A DNA stretch of 64,000 bases from Lanius collurio (Eukaryota; Chordata; Aves; Passeriformes; Laniidae). The notes under the pieces were generated by a model. That model had not been told where the DNA came from, ran no database searches, and saw only the letters and a program-made list of their open reading frames with translations. The translations under genes were made by a program, and so were the position numbers. The DNA is taken from assembly GCA_020086605.1 (NCBI GenBank), contig JACBWW010000015.1:6345513-6409512 (forward strand), in the 5' to 3' direction. Positions 23,834-37,809 of this stretch are shown here, one piece after another (position 1 is the stretch's first letter; each line of letters opens with the position of its first letter).

Positions 23834-26800
23834 TTTATTTTTTGAGATCTGCCATCACATAATACCACATATCCATTCTTGATAAATTGATATATGTATA
23901 TGCAAATATTTCATAATGATATTTTGTTGTCAGGTTGTCATTTGGTGGAAGTTAGTGCAGTCAGTTTAACAAACCAGAATGTTACTAGTCAAGTAAATCT
24001 ATCTGCAAGAAATATTTATGAAGAAGTCTGAATCTGAATTCCCTACTGCCTTTATGTCTTTACAAAGTCTTATAAATGAGGAAATAGCACCAAAGATCTA
24101 TTAGTAATAGTTATTTCCTAATTGCAGTGGGAAGCATCCTGCATGTTTAAGTAAATATTGTTAACTCTGACCTCTTGGTTTGCCAGGAATGATAAGACAA
24201 TTGTTTGACCTATATGAAGCACATACAGTATGCTTGGACTGAAAGCAGCAGGAAAACAGGAAACAATAAATCAGAAATTAGAGCACTGATTGTTATAGCT
24301 AATTACATCAGACTTCTGCTTAATTTCTCACTCTGTCATTCTAACCTGATTTTCTTTCCAACAGACTTTGCAAATTGCTGGTGTCACGTACATACAGCAC
24401 ATAATAACCTTTAGTTACTGTGATTGACAAATGAATGAGAAGAAGAACATTGTTTATTATGGAAGAATGAACTGTGACACACACCAGATACCTGCTCAGA
24501 TGCTTTTTTAATTCACTTACCTAGATAAGCTGCATGATACATTTTGCCAGGACCACAGGTTTGGCATCACAACATCATAACTGAATTTGTGTCATGGCTT
24601 GATAATGCTGGACAAAGAAGGAAAAATAAGGCTATAAAAGGAGAAAAATGGCATAGATTGATCTCCACAATAAGAGAGATAAAGTGGTAATCAGAAAATT
24701 TAAATCAATTCTGAAAATAATATGCTTAGAATTAGGCATATTAATCAGCATATTTATTCTTGATGCCATTTTCCTCATACTACACATCAGATAACTTGGT
24801 GTTCTTATTGTCTCTCTCTACATTAACCCACTTTCAAACTATAATATCTTTTTTTTGTCCTGTTTCATCACTGCTATCAGCATCTTCAGAAGTCCTAAAT
24901 TAACACAGATATTTTACTGTAGCTAGAAATACTTGGTAGAACATAAACTATTAATTTGTAGGTATCTAAATTACAATTTTGCCCTTCTGATCCAAATAAA
25001 AAGTCATTAGCAAGCTTGTTAACCCACTGTCTTTCTGTGACATACATGTTTTCCTTTGGACCAGCAGCTTGCTGGCATTGTTTTGAGAGATCAGGCCACT
25101 CTGTGTCACAGGTAGTTGTTGATGGGGAGACATGCAGTTTTCACTTTCCTCAATGTCTCTTAGACTACCATCAGCATGAACTCAAGGTGAGTAGAGCCAA
25201 ACAGACGCACTGGAGAAGTACCAGAGGATTAATATTATAGCATCATTGCCTTCAACAGTCTATGCCTTGTGTATTATGCATTCTGAAACTATCCATATGA
25301 TTTAGCAAAGCAACATCTGTTAAAAAAACTCTGGGCCAATGTAATGTTTTACTCATGTGGTGTACCCATATATCATATCCCTTAATGTTATTTTGAGTTT
25401 AAAATTTTTTTCTCCACAACCATTATAATTTCTTCATCCTATTCTTTGGGGTTTTTCCTTGTAACTTTGTAAGGGTCAAGGCCAAGAAATAAAGCAAAAA
25501 ACCAACATACTGATGTTTTTAGCTATACCTTTTCAGACTCTTCCATTCTCTTCCCAGATGGCCATCACCTCACCTCAACTGACTGCCATGGTGCGAGTAG
25601 TTAGTATTGGTCTGCAGTGCTTGTCAGGTTGTAGGAATTCCTAAGTGCTCTCTTCTCTCCTGACTAGGAATCATAAAATTCTCCTTCCTCACAAATTTCC
25701 TATACTCCAACAATGGTATCAGGATCCTTTAGTTCTCTCCTTAGAGGTCAGTTTCTGGACAAATATACATTCATTAATCAATATGGACATTTTGTGTTTC
25801 TATATGCAATTATAGATTTAAATATTCAAGTTGAGGGTTGAGTTTCATTGAGTTATAGTATTTTACAATCCACAAATCTTTATTCTTCCAAAGCCTAACA
25901 CATTTGCTTAGCCATTTCTGCCTATCCTCCAAATTAACAACAGAGATTACTCTTTTTTACAACTGTTCTGCCCCTTCTCCTCATTTCTACTTTTTGTATT
26001 AGGTTGATAGGTTGATGGGCTTATTTAAAACTGGAAACAAAAACCAAATCTCATGTCCTAATTACTGACAGAAAATTACTGACAGAGACTTCCCATGTCA
26101 TAAATGTAATATTTAATAAGTATTCAACTTACTGGAAAGACTTTTGCTTTACCTGTAATGATAAAGCAACTGGCTTCCTACAGCAGCAAGACTGTGGCTT
26201 TATCGCTAGAGATGAGGCAATAAACACTACACAACAACAGCTTTCTGTTAGCCATGGTGGACTGCATTAAAACATTTTATATTGTTGGAGGAGCTAATTG
26301 AGAACATAGAGACACCCTCTGGTTTTTCAGCAATGTAAGCACCAAGCCAGGAAGCTGCTCCAGCTAGCAGTACAAAAAACCTTAGCAGATATTAACAGTG
26401 TAGAAGAAGCCCTGTTAAAATTCCAGTTACTTTCTGATTTCCCTCATGTTATCTTGCTGAATTCCTGGCCTTGTTTTGGAGAAAGCCAGTTCATCCATCT
26501 CCATATAGAAGACAAGCACAGTCGTGTTTGTAGCATTGTTATCAAAGACTAATGCATGGATAAAGCAAACAAACAAACCCTAATCCAAAGCTATTTTAAC
26601 TGCAGCATTAGAGCTAGGAAACCTGCTGATTACCTCTTGTTATGCATGACAGCTAATGGGACTAATGATGTATTTGAAGCATATTCTTAAAATTATGTGA
26701 TACAGCCAAGATTTTTTTTGTAAATGTGTGGGTCCATATCCCCTCTCATTGGTTCTGTTGTGTCCTAGTTGAAGAAGACTTAAGTACAGCAAATCCTGCT

Positions 26801-27660
26801 CCGTATTTTGATGTGAAAGGAAGATAGTGATCAAACTTTGAGAAAATAGAAAACTTTCTTATAATGCAGGGTGTGCACACAGTAGCCTAAGAGATAAACA
26901 GGGGGGAAGCTTTTAAAGTAATTCCACAGAAATGCAACCATCATAAGTGTACCATCTTTCTCTAGAATAAAATAATCCTGTAGCACACAGCAGGAATGTA
27001 GTCTACTATTTTTCCTCACAACCAATAAATAGTTTTCTCTTGGAACTTGATACAATAACATTTCAGTTGCTTTTCAAAACTAGAAAATTAATGAAAACTG
27101 ATGAATTCCTATCTTTGCTGTGTTTTTCTGCTTGTTGCATGTTAACTCCCACCTGTTTGCCTCTTACTATAGATTTTGACCTTTAACACACAAAAATCTG
27201 CAATCTGGCCCTCTGCATCAGATTCCGTACAGAAGTCCTGTAAGTAGACCACCCCTTCACAGGTAAGGAAAGCCATTAAACCCTGTGAATTTTCACAGTG
27301 GATAAACCTAGATTAATTTGACCCAGGTGTTTGTCTATTACTGTGCATGGGAACACTTGCAGTGTCCCCTAGCTCTTTCTCCTGCGGTGGTCCAGCCTCA
27401 GTACTCTCTGGACTCTAATCTAAACCATGTAAGAGAACCAGCTGGCTCAGGACTTTGTAGACAGACTCTTGTTATTCTGTTTGTGTCACTTTGATGTATT
27501 CTTTTGCTTTACATATGAATACTTGTAGAAGGAAGTATGAAGAGCCATGTGCTGGAATTAAGTTATAAATGTCAATCCCTTTCTCAATTTTACAAAAACG
27601 AGTCCTTGATTTTATGCTACACATGCAAAGGGAAGTGTCATTATGAGCAATGCAAAAATT
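23834..27660. other. AT-rich unique sequence, no gene seen
   Basis: Only short ORFs occur (up to 76 codons). A TATAAAAG lies at 24633-24640 without other promoter evidence. A 12-base direct repeat, ATTACTGACAGA, lies at 26061 and 26075. No interspersed repeat is recognised. Confidence 0.55.
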
Positions 27661-27750
27661 TAGAGGTAAATCTGTCCTCATTTGCACCTCTGCAACCCTT
27701 GCAGAAGTGGGGCTATTTGAGTAGAAGTAAGAGAGGTGTGAATCTGTCCC
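27661..27750. repeat. Ancient palindromic (MITE-like) repeat relic
   Basis: The left half contains GTAAATCTGTCCTCATTTGC and ACCTCTGCAACCC. The right half contains GTGGGGCTATTTGAGTAG, AAGTAAGAGAGGTG and GAATCTGTCCC. Together they resemble a palindromic element with CCTGTCCTCAGTTGCACC on one side and GGTGTAA...GGCAGAATTTGGCC on the other. The reverse complement of the right half aligns loosely with the left half, as expected of a decayed inverted-repeat element. Confidence 0.45.
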
Positions 27751-30270
27751 ATTCATATTTATTTGCTTGTAACACATTTAGTTTAATTTATACTTTATTT
27801 TAAAACCAAACAATTAAATCAACATTAATGGCTAAGTAATTGGATGCTAAGTCAATATGTGTATGGATGTGAGAAACCTGAGTTATTGTACCAAAAGCTG
27901 CCCATAATATGAGGTATTTTATAAAAAAACTCCATTATTTCAGCACACTTTACTAGACTGAAATAGTGAGAAGAGTAACTTTTGCAGAGAAGAGTAACTT
28001 TTGCAGTCAATTAATGGGTAAAAATGTGAATTGTCCCACATACCCCTAACCTGTGCAACTGAAAACACTTCTAAAATTAATCTTGGCTAAAGTACAGTAC
28101 ATGACTAAAAGGTGTTCTCACACACCTGGCCCACAGGAGACACAATTACATATTGGCAAGATTTAGAATAATGTGCGTAGCAAAATTTTTCATAAGGGCA
28201 AGATGAATCTACAAGGTCTGATTATCCTCTCACAACTCTACAGACTGGCAGCTAATAGAATTAGGCTTGTTCTAAACATGTATAACTGAATTGGGCCCTG
28301 GGTAATCAGAAAGTTGGCATATCACAGACCAATTTTTTCATTATGAATAACCCTGTGAAAATCCAGGGATACATCTGGAAACTCACATTGTAAGTGAGAT
28401 GAGAATCCAGCCATGCCTGAAAGTTGTAATTAGACATAAACGAAAAGAAAAGACAATATTTTGAACTGACTAATCTGAGCTTGCTACATCTGTCAGATGC
28501 AGAGCAAAAAGACTGCTTACATCCCTTGGCACAGTAATGTATAACTCTGCAGTCGTCTTAAGACCTTTTATGAAGATGTAATACATGCCATCAAGACTCA
28601 GATTCTGAGCTAAATTTGAGACCATACTAACATTAATATTAATTGTACAGATCAGAATTACTCAAAACCACAAAGTGAACTATCTCAGTTATCACAAACT
28701 CAAACCTAGACTGTCAGAACTGTAAAACCTAACCACTAATATTTAAACACAAAGCTAGTAATCAAGAAGTGAGTAACATTTCACCTAGACCAATTAATGG
28801 TGAAAGCTGCAATTGCCTCTAGACTGCTACATCTTTAGTCATCAAATTCAAATGTATGAAATTGTTTATAAACAATGGAGATGTTGAATGCAAATGGATT
28901 TCAGGTACTGCACAGATCAGCCTCTGTCTGCAAAGATTGGTTTGGTCCCATTTTGAAGCAGTTCCGAGGAGCCATTTTTTCAGGATATGTTTAAGGAAAT
29001 TAATGATTTTATTTATATACTCATAATTTTCTTATAATTCAAACTATTGCAAAGGAAAAAGAAATCTTTTCTACCTCATCTTAAATGCTAGTACCCAAAA
29101 AGATTTGTATTCCAAATTTATACCATCCCTTAAGTGAGATGCCTCATCCTGCCTTGAAGATAAGATTCCAGGCATTGCTCAGATACTTGGGTATAATTTA
29201 TTGTAGCCACACAAAAGTCAGATCTAAATCCTTTTGGATCATGATGCCACAAAACAGCAGTTCAAAGTTCAAAGAGGGAGGCCGACAGATGCAATTAAGT
29301 TATCACTGTTGGGATAACTGTAACCCTTCCTTTGCTTTTAGCGCTTCTGGGATCCTGAAGATTGTGAAATGTTAGAAAAATTTTTTTTTAAAAAGAGCAT
29401 TCTCCTCAACACTACCTATATTTTCATTGCATAAATCACAGCACTTGGAATAAAATACATCCAGTGAATTACTTCCTGCCACTAAGGAAAAAAAAATCCA
29501 AAATCTTGTTTCCTGATGACTACAAACTTCTCTTGACAAACCTCCAGTGCCAAATGTGGTTTCCATTTACTGTTTTGGGATTTATTTGTCTATGCCAAAG
29601 TTCAGGTGTGCCAGCTCTTTGTAATAAGCCATTTGGATGAAAGCTTGGCTAGCTCAAAGGATTCTGATGTATTTTATTGCTGCCTTTTAAGATTATTGTT
29701 CAGAAATACCAACTCTAATTTTGAAATCAATTAGCCATGCAGTCTGATGAGGTGTTGGCCCAGCTCAGGTTCACACCCGCTGTCCTCAGATTATTGTTAA
29801 GTTGAGTCAGGTCCTTAGAGCTGCTCTGCGTTGCACGCATCTGGTGTACACATGTTTGATGTCCTCACAAAATGACGCTGATGGCTTAAATGGCAAGGCT
29901 CTAATGAAGAAAGCCTAGCAAGTTTGCTGCTGTTTGCCAGCAAAACATGACTTTTACAGGGCAATGTAAAAGTCTTTTTTTCCCCTTGTTTAACTCTTCG
30001 ATGACAAAAGATTATAAATCTTCCCTGGAGAGTGGAGATTCAGCAGAGATGACAAAAATGGGACCTGAGGATCCATTATAGGCATGCAGAAGGAAAATTC
30101 CTCTGGGATCTTGCACCTTCCCGGCACCTGCATGGCCTGTACAGCCACGCCACAAAGTTCTAGCTCCAGAGGGAAGGGTGTCTGCCTGCACTGGCCAATG
30201 AGCTCCATGGAGGAAACAATGCAGCACAGCCAAAAAGAGAGGCTCCCAAGGCCTCTCCAGGGAGAGGGGA
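27751..30270. other. AT-rich unique sequence, no gene seen
   Basis: It contains a perfect 19-bp tandem duplication at 27969-28006. ORFs up to 96 codons (for example 29085-29375 on the plus strand) show no recognisable domain. The patch just before the CR1 copy at 30084-30270 is less AT-rich and has overlapping ORFs on both strands, with no recognised homology. Confidence 0.5.
27969..28006. repeat. Perfect 19-bp tandem duplication
   Basis: AGAAGAGTAACTTTTGCAG occurs twice head to tail without a mismatch (27969-27987 and 27988-28006). This is a recent local duplication, or possibly an assembly or polymorphic indel site. Confidence 0.95.
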
Positions 30271-30390
30271 GAGAATCATAGGTTAGAATGCCTTGGGTTG
30301 AAACTGACCTTGAAGATCATGGAGGTCCATCCCTTCTGCCAGGGATGGGCAGGGATGGCTTGCACTAGTCCAGGTGGCTGAAATCTTCCA
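30271..30390 (-). mobile_element. CR1 LINE 3'-end fragment, minus strand
   Basis: Read on the plus strand, GAATCATAGGTTAGAATG, then CTTGGGTTGAAACTGACCTTG, then AAGATCATGGAGGTCCATCC, then TGCCAGGGATGGGCAGGGA, then GCACTAGTCCAGGTGGCTG follow the reverse complement of the terminal part of avian CR1. In that consensus the parts are the ATAGAATCATAGAAT tail, GGGTTGGAAGGGACCTT, AAGATCATCTAGTTCCAACC, TGCCATGGGCAGGGAC and CACTAGACCAGGTTGCTC. Only about 120 bases of the 3' end remain, so this is a typical severely 5'-truncated insertion. The right-hand limit is approximate; TTCCACAACAG just beyond may be a further remnant. Confidence 0.88.
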
Positions 30391-33300
30391 CAACAGCTTA
30401 CATTGGTTGTGCCAATACAAAATGTCTCATGGTAATCCAAAGGATGAGTGTATAAGGTTGTTTTCCATCACATTTTTGCAGGCTAGGAAGTTTTTCTGCG
30501 GTTTCTCCAGTTTTGTGCACAAGATCTAAGAATACAACCTCAGAGGCAAAAATACAAAATAAAACACACATTAAAAATAAAACCCATCAGACTGTGTTCT
30601 TTAACACATGTAAGAGAATTATGTTCTTGTTCCCTGAGATTTACTCCATCAAATTCACCTGGAGGAGCTGAACATTGGCAATTATGAACCATACTGGACA
30701 AAGAGCTATAGCAGGGATGTGTGATGAGTTATTTGTGATCATTATTATGCTAGTCTATCTTGAATGATAGATGCTAAACTACCAGTCTAATCATCTCAAA
30801 GGAATTTACAAGTATAACATTATGGCTTCAGAGGCAGAACTATTTATTAAAATCAACCTTTTTTTCAACTTGCAACATTCTGGAGAATATTAAGTACATG
30901 CAGACTGAATTTTATCTACTTTTCTTTGTTTTTCAAAACAAAAAGCATTTTGATTTTTGCTTACATTAACTGTCATGGCCATGTGGTCATTTAGAACCAT
31001 TGTCCTCTATGCTAAATAAAACAGAAAGTTACATACAAACAATTAATCTAGCTCAGAACAATCAGATATGAAAAATCTAGTTCTTATCTGGTCAACAAAA
31101 TGGACATGGCAGCAATATAATCATGTTAAATAGTTATGCTGAAGGAAAAGTCTCTAGAGTCCAGGAGTGGCCATACAGAATATCAATATTCAATATGCAG
31201 GAATTAGGTTCTTTCCATCTGCAATACCTAATAATGATGCTAAATGTCTATGACAAGAAGAAAATGGAGGAAAGGAAGGAAGCACAGAAGAGTAAGAAGG
31301 AGAGCTGGGCTGGAGGACAGTTTAAGGAGATGAGGTAATAATCAATAATAATTGATGAGAATTTTTCCTTTCCTTAAGTCCTTGACTATTACCCATGTCA
31401 AAAGGGTTGTGGACACAATGGTTTGTATAGCCCAGGATCCCATCCCCAACAGTGGTCATGTAGGGATATAAAAGACAATTATAGAACAATCTGATACAAC
31501 CTCTCAGCTTTCAGCAATCACTGAGCAGTTTCCTAAATGTTTAGGAAAAATCCATCTTCCAGGAATTAGTTTAGTACTTTTGGGTTCCAAATTCTTTTGT
31601 ATTTTGCTTTCCATTGCACTCTGTGGCTAACAGCTTGGTGCCACAATACTCTGTGACCACCATTCCAGTATGTGGGGAGAGAAAAAAGGCCTTTTCTTGA
31701 CACTATTTTCATGTGCTGAGTTCTTGTGTGAAGAAAAATAAATAAAGATCTTAAATTCACCTCTTCATCTTCACCACATATTTCTTGATTTTGGCAATAC
31801 CTCCTCTATGTAGACCATTGTCCTTTTGGTCACCATTTTTGCAGTCATTGTTCCATACTTTTAATCCACTCTTATCAGTCTTTTTATCTGGCTCTGTTTT
31901 ATAATTGTGGCAATGCAATGAACAGACTCTGTACACCAGATTCCTTTTTAACATGGATCTCAACATTCTGGAAACCAGAGCCTGCAGATCAAAAGATTGA
32001 AAAATCTTGCCTCCAGACTAGCCAGATCTGGAATCGCTCTGCATACCATAAACAAACAGCTTTTCTTCAGCATCCTGGAAGGTATATCAAGGGAAGTTCT
32101 GCTATCTAAAATCTCATAAATTTATGGATGACTGAAGGGAAATGTGAAGTTCTGCCAAAATGCCACTTCTTTTAAATAATTAAATAACTTTCATTTTCAT
32201 TGAGGCCAGAAGGAAAGGTGTATAAATGGAAGCAGTTTGGCTGTTCCTGAGTCAGCACAGGAATAGTTTGGTTCCAGTTCCTGTTGGGTCTATCAAAAAT
32301 TTGCCTTTTTAATTAAGTTTATTCAGATGCTTTGATATTTTATTACAAATACATCCCATTTGACAGTACATCCATTTATGTTTCTGTTAGCCAGGCATGT
32401 GATAGGTAACACCTATCTTCCTATAACTGGAAGACTTATTGATGCCTTGCAATAATATTAATGGCAGTAGTGCATGCCAAATTGCTCTGGTCAATGCTGT
32501 TTAACATATAGATATTATCCAATTACATAAGGCTTGAGGGTAATTTGGTAAAATTAAAGAAACCCATTATGATATTTCCTTAGAAGCCTTTTTATACGGT
32601 CTGACATCTGAAAACAATACTCAGTCTCTAACACATACCAAGGAGATGTCCACCTGACTGCCTCTGTCACGAGTTATTGTTTGGATTATTAATGTTTGGA
32701 GCTTGGACTCTGAGCTTTAAAATATGATGTGTTGGGCAGATACTTGTGTATAATAATTATGGGAGTAAATATTTATGTGTTTCAATATATTTCAGTGAGG
32801 AAAAGATAAAATTCTTGTCATAGGAAGATTCTTTTTATTAATTGAAGTAACTTCTTTATAGTGAGTGACTAAGTTTACTGGCTCCACATCACACAGCAGC
32901 ACTGATCATGCCATTAAGAAAGACAGATTTGTGAGCCTTGCCTATCTATTAGCTGTTATATTTGAATGAAGATACACTGGGGAGATGAAAGACAATCTCT
33001 TAAATTGTTCATCCCACACTTAGTGCTAATCCAGTTTCTGGACTGTCTGTGAGGTAAGCATAACAAAGTAAATAAGAAGACTGGAGTTACTCTTTCACCA
33101 GATTCTTGTTAATTCTGCTAGTTTGTAAAACAGAGTCTGCCATTTAGGCCACATAAATCTTTAATTGTTCATGAGGGTTTTTTCTTCTGAGAATGCTGCT
33201 ACAATGGGGTATTGGTTCCCTTGTTTCTACCTGAGTTTTTTGTCCACCTTGTTACACATTCCTTACTTTTATCTAGGATACCTCAGGCACTACATAGCCA

Positions 33301-36300
33301 GGTTTGATTTCTCAGCTTTTCATCACAACCAATTTTTTTCACGAGAAAAATTTTATTATCAATCTGAATATGATTTTATTGATTTGGGTCTTGGTTTGAG
33401 GATTTTTGAATTTGGTTTTTTTTGGTTGGTTGGTTGGTTTTTGGGGGTTCTTTTTTGAAACACTGAATGAACTGAGCTGCACAGACACCATCAGCATGCA
33501 TGATGCAGTCTTCCTTAAAATGTTCTCATTGCTCTCTCACATAACAGCTATTACCATTGCTGTTACTGTACTCTTAATGAGTAATTTGGTAGAGGATAGG
33601 ATTAAAATGGTTTAATCTGCAAACCATTACCTTTCTTGAATTTTAGAACTTCTTTGTAAAGAACTGATTTACTCTAGCAAAATTCTACCTGAGTCTGGCT
33701 AGTCTGTGCAACTCCTCGAGACCTGTGTGGGCCAAGAGACAGCTTACCTCTATCTTACATATTCTATCTGTACTTATAGAATAATAAGATGAATACCAGT
33801 AAGGCAGTAAGCATTAAAAGGAGAAAAGCGTGTGAGAAATGAAAATGAAAATTTATTTACGGCACACCCAATATAAGCTTGACCTTGCTCACATTGTAAT
33901 CATTTCCAATCCTTCAATGATGTCAACCTATACAAAGCTGAGCCTCATAAAAACAGAAAACGTGAAGGTTATGTGGCAATACACTGACAAGTTTTAATAC
34001 CACCTCCTTCATAGCAAATGGCCAACATAGGTGCAGAGCTGCCTGCTAGTGGTGTGTACTTACAGAATTGAGAGAAAAAAAGGCAAAACTCAACAGGTAT
34101 AGAACACAGGTCATGACACACACATTGAAAAGTCATGACCTTCAATATTATGGCAACAATTCTGTCCTTAACTCTCTGTATGTTAAGAACAACAGCAACA
34201 GCAGCTAGAGTAAGGAACACTGTCACCGTAAATTGAGAAGTCAGAGAGTTTTGTTCCTTTCCTCCAACCATAATGTTACGCAAATGCTGTTTTGTTGTGC
34301 CTTTAATACAATAAAGGACTAATTCCTCAGAAATCGAGGATATAAGTCATGTAAATGAAAACTTGTAAATTATGTCAGTAATCCATAACTCATACAACTG
34401 ATTTGGAAACCAGAGCCTTATGGTTCAGAAAGAAGTAATTGCTTTATTAACTCCCATTTATCAGTATAAAACTGGCTAATTTAACTGACTGACTGATTTA
34501 TATGTTGATACTTTAAATTTAGCTCAACATCCTAATTTAATAAGGGGATCACATATGGATGTTTAAGAATATATTACTTTCTTGTTGGTTGATACTCTAA
34601 GCATGCCCTTATTAAGACAGATTATCTCCTTTCCCTTGTTCTTTTAAGAGAAGGACAAAACAAATTATATATGTCATTTATTCTACCTGACAGAAAGGCC
34701 ATGTTTCCATATAACCCCCTCTCTAGTAATATATTGAATGCATGACTAACCACATCATTCATTCTCATTTTAACATCCATGATGTCATAATCTTTTGCAA
34801 CAGTAAGGGTATATTCCTGCCTGTAGACTTTTGGAAATCACCACAGGGAGTCAGACTACTGAAGCACAGTCAAGCAATAAATCTACCAGGTATGCTTGAA
34901 ACAAAAGTTGGAAAGAAAAACTAATATGGATTTATACACCTCTGATTCTCCAATAAGTGAGGTCTTGTGTACATTTAGCTGACCCTAAATTATATGTTAA
35001 GAACTAAAGGGCTCTCAGTAACTACTTTTAAATCATGAAATCGAGGCAGGGCTGTATTACTTACTTTAAGTAAAATTATTGATATTGCCAACTATGATAA
35101 TATGCTTTTCAGGGAGAGATGTGGGTTAGGAGCCTAATGAGCACAGCTTTTAGGTATTGGTATAAATAACTTGCAGCTGTAACAATTGTAAGTTATAATC
35201 CTTGTAAGCAAAGTTACAGACAGTATATGATGTACAGCCCTGACTCTACAATGCACATGCTAGAAGTGTGAGCATTCAGTGTGTTTAACTTTCAACATTA
35301 GCACACCTATGAAATGTGGCACTATTAGGACAAAGCTGTGTGTGGATCAAGGTAGTTAGCCTTGATTCATCTTACATTCAGATCATTTGTTCAGATTTCT
35401 ATTGATTCAGAGAGCAGCCCAGACAAATGCACATTTCACTATTAATAAGAAGTCTGAAAACTTCACTATCTAGGATTTTGATCACAGACTCATCCAAACT
35501 CCAAATAATAGGTCTAATATCAGATAACAATTTGTGCTAAATTATGGCTTGAATTGTTGCTTTCATATCTCCCACTATCATCCACCAAGCATTTTATTTT
35601 CCAGAACACATTTTAAAAATTGTGGGTATTGGTTAGGAAATCAGAACACTTTTATTTCAGCCCTTCATTCTAGTAATTTGAGCTGAAGAGTCTTACTCAC
35701 TTCAAACCTTAATAGCATATGACTAGAACAATGTGAAAATTCACTTCCTGAAGTCCAGCAAAGTTCTAAAAGGGCTGTTTAAGTTTATTTTAGAGCCTAT
35801 ATTTTTTTAGCCTAAGTCAGATTACGACTACTTAGAATTTATGAGAGTGCAGTTTTGCAATACAGAAAATCTACCCCCATGCCCACACATCACAGGCCTC
35901 TCTCCATGGTGATTCCAGTTCCACATCCTTGGTCTTAATGTGCTTTAGCTCTGTTGAAACTGATTCCAGTTTCAAGAACTGTACTATTCTATACAAGAAT
36001 TAAGCCTTCCTTCTTTGTCATTTCATGGCTACAGAGACATCTGATCAGGATGAGGGAAAAGCAATTGCAGTCTAGGATACTGAAAGTGAAAATCACTGTG
36101 GTTTAAAGACCATGTGTGCTCCTTCATCTTTGCAGCCTCATAATGATAAAATCATATAATGTAGCTGAATTCATTATCTATTATATTACATTACTCCTCC
36201 TCTTTCATTCTCCCCATTTTCTACGGCATTTATTATTCTTAGCCATATGGTACACACACAGTTCACTTAACATATGCTGTGCAACCTTTTTTATGGAATG

Positions 36301-37349
36301 TGAAAAATAAATGTCGGATTAGAATCAGAAAGCCACTAATGAAACAAAACAGTCATTATTCAATACAAAATAATTACTGAAATGATGTCCCTAATATGCT
36401 TCTTGAAGGGTATTTCCTCAGTAACAACAGGCTGATTGCTGAGATAGATGGGTAATTGTTCCAAAGACTTAATGGTCAAGAAAATAATGACATTTTGAGT
36501 TTGTTCTGAAGACAGCAGGAAGTGTTTAAGATAAGTCTATAGTTTACCAGAAATATACTGTCTTTCGCTTTGTTGCAACTTTTGTTGTCTCCGTATGCAA
36601 ATGTGCAGTGAAAGTAGAGTGCTGTTCCACCAGAGATAAGTCTACAACAGCACAGCCTTCAGATGATACTGAAGGCTTACAAGAAATATTATAGTTCTGT
36701 CTGATCCCATCTCATCAGCAAATGTCTCGCTCACATTCGCATTTCCAATTCGAAGCTGGTTCTTCAGTCCAACAGCCCTCACAGTGTAATGGACTCATCT
36801 TGTATTTATCAGAAGTGAACTGCTGCCAGCAGCTGAAAGGTTTGTGGTTTTAGTGAGTGCTCTTCGACGTGGCCCATCATGTACTCACTCTCCAGAGTGG
36901 TGAGCATTTTGTTCCCTTCTCTAGAAAAATTATTTAAGGTCAAAACAAAAAAAATTATTTCCTGTATTACAAATTACAGCAAATAAATTTTGAAAAAAAG
37001 GATATTTTAAATTTAAATCCCCAAAGATTGTGCTGAAGTCAAAATGGAAGCTGTAATTTTTCTTTTCATTTAAAAATTATTTTTCAGAAACAACACATTT
37101 TAACAGATTTAAAAAATTAGGGAAATAAGCATCTCTGAAAGGCAGGAGGGTTTTTTTTAAAATAAACAAACCTATTAATAATAACATCACATTGACAAAC
37201 TGTGGTGTTTTTTTCACACCTCTATTACTTTAAAGCACATGGAATTTTCCTCCTTTTTTTAATCTAAAAATGGTTCCAAAACTGACCCATGAAAACTTTC
37301 TAATTGTTCTAAAAGCTCTCTGGGACCCTACCATTAGAGGGGTGAGGGG
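30391..37349. other. AT-rich unique sequence, no gene seen
   Basis: About 7 kb without a recognisable repeat or gene. ORFs up to 104 codons (33969-34283, minus) show no known domain. A GGTT microsatellite lies at 33423-33439. The T-rich and A-rich runs at 36940-37270 lie just before the CR1 copy. Confidence 0.55.
33423..33439. repeat. (GGTT)n microsatellite
   Basis: Four GGTT units lie between T-rich and G-rich runs. They produce the artificial Trp/Gly/Phe-rich ORF ends there. Confidence 0.85.
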
Positions 37350-37809
37350 ACCTGGTGGAGAAAATCCAAAGGGTCACAAAAATGATCAAAGAAGTACCTC
37401 TGTTCTGAAGGCAGGATGACTGAACTGGGACTGCCTGGCCTGGAGGAGAGCAGGTCTCCTGGAGGGAGACCTTATTATGGCTTTCAGTAATTAAAGGTAA
37501 GAAAGATATGGACCAACCTTTTAGTAAGGTCTGTTGAAATAGGAGAGGGGATAATGGTTTTAAACTAAAAGAGGGTAGATTCAGAAAAGAAAAATGGAAG
37601 CAATTTTTGACAGTGAGAGCAGTTCAACACTGGAACATGTTGTCCTGAGAGGTGGCAGAAGCTCCATCCCTGCAAACATTCCAGGTCAGGTTGGATGGGG
37701 GTCTGAGAAGGCTGATCTGGTTGAAGATATCCCTGCTTATTGCAGAGAGGTTGGATTAGAAGACCTTGAAAGGTGTCTTTCAACCCAAATTGTCCTATGA
37801 TTCCATGAA
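37350..37809 (+). mobile_element. CR1 LINE 3' fragment, plus strand
   Basis: This is a sense-orientation CR1 copy. It begins in the RT C-terminal coding part (GAGAAAATCCAAAGGGTCAC, then AAAATGATCAAAGAAG, corresponding to the LERVQRRATKMIRG-type region). It continues through GCCTGGAGGAGAGCAGG, GGAGGGAGACCTTATTATGG and GTTCAACACTGGAACATG. It ends with the CR1 3' region GTTGGATTAGAAGACCTTG, then TTTCAACCCAAATTGTCC and the tail TATGATTCCATGAA. It is 5'-truncated at about 460 bases and has lost its reading frame. Local insertions and deletions relative to younger CR1 (for example around 37690-37740) suggest intermediate age. Confidence 0.92.

Noticed and set aside
34040..34060. CTGCCTGCTAGTGG as a minus-strand CTCF site
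   Set aside because: The central G-run is broken at two positions.
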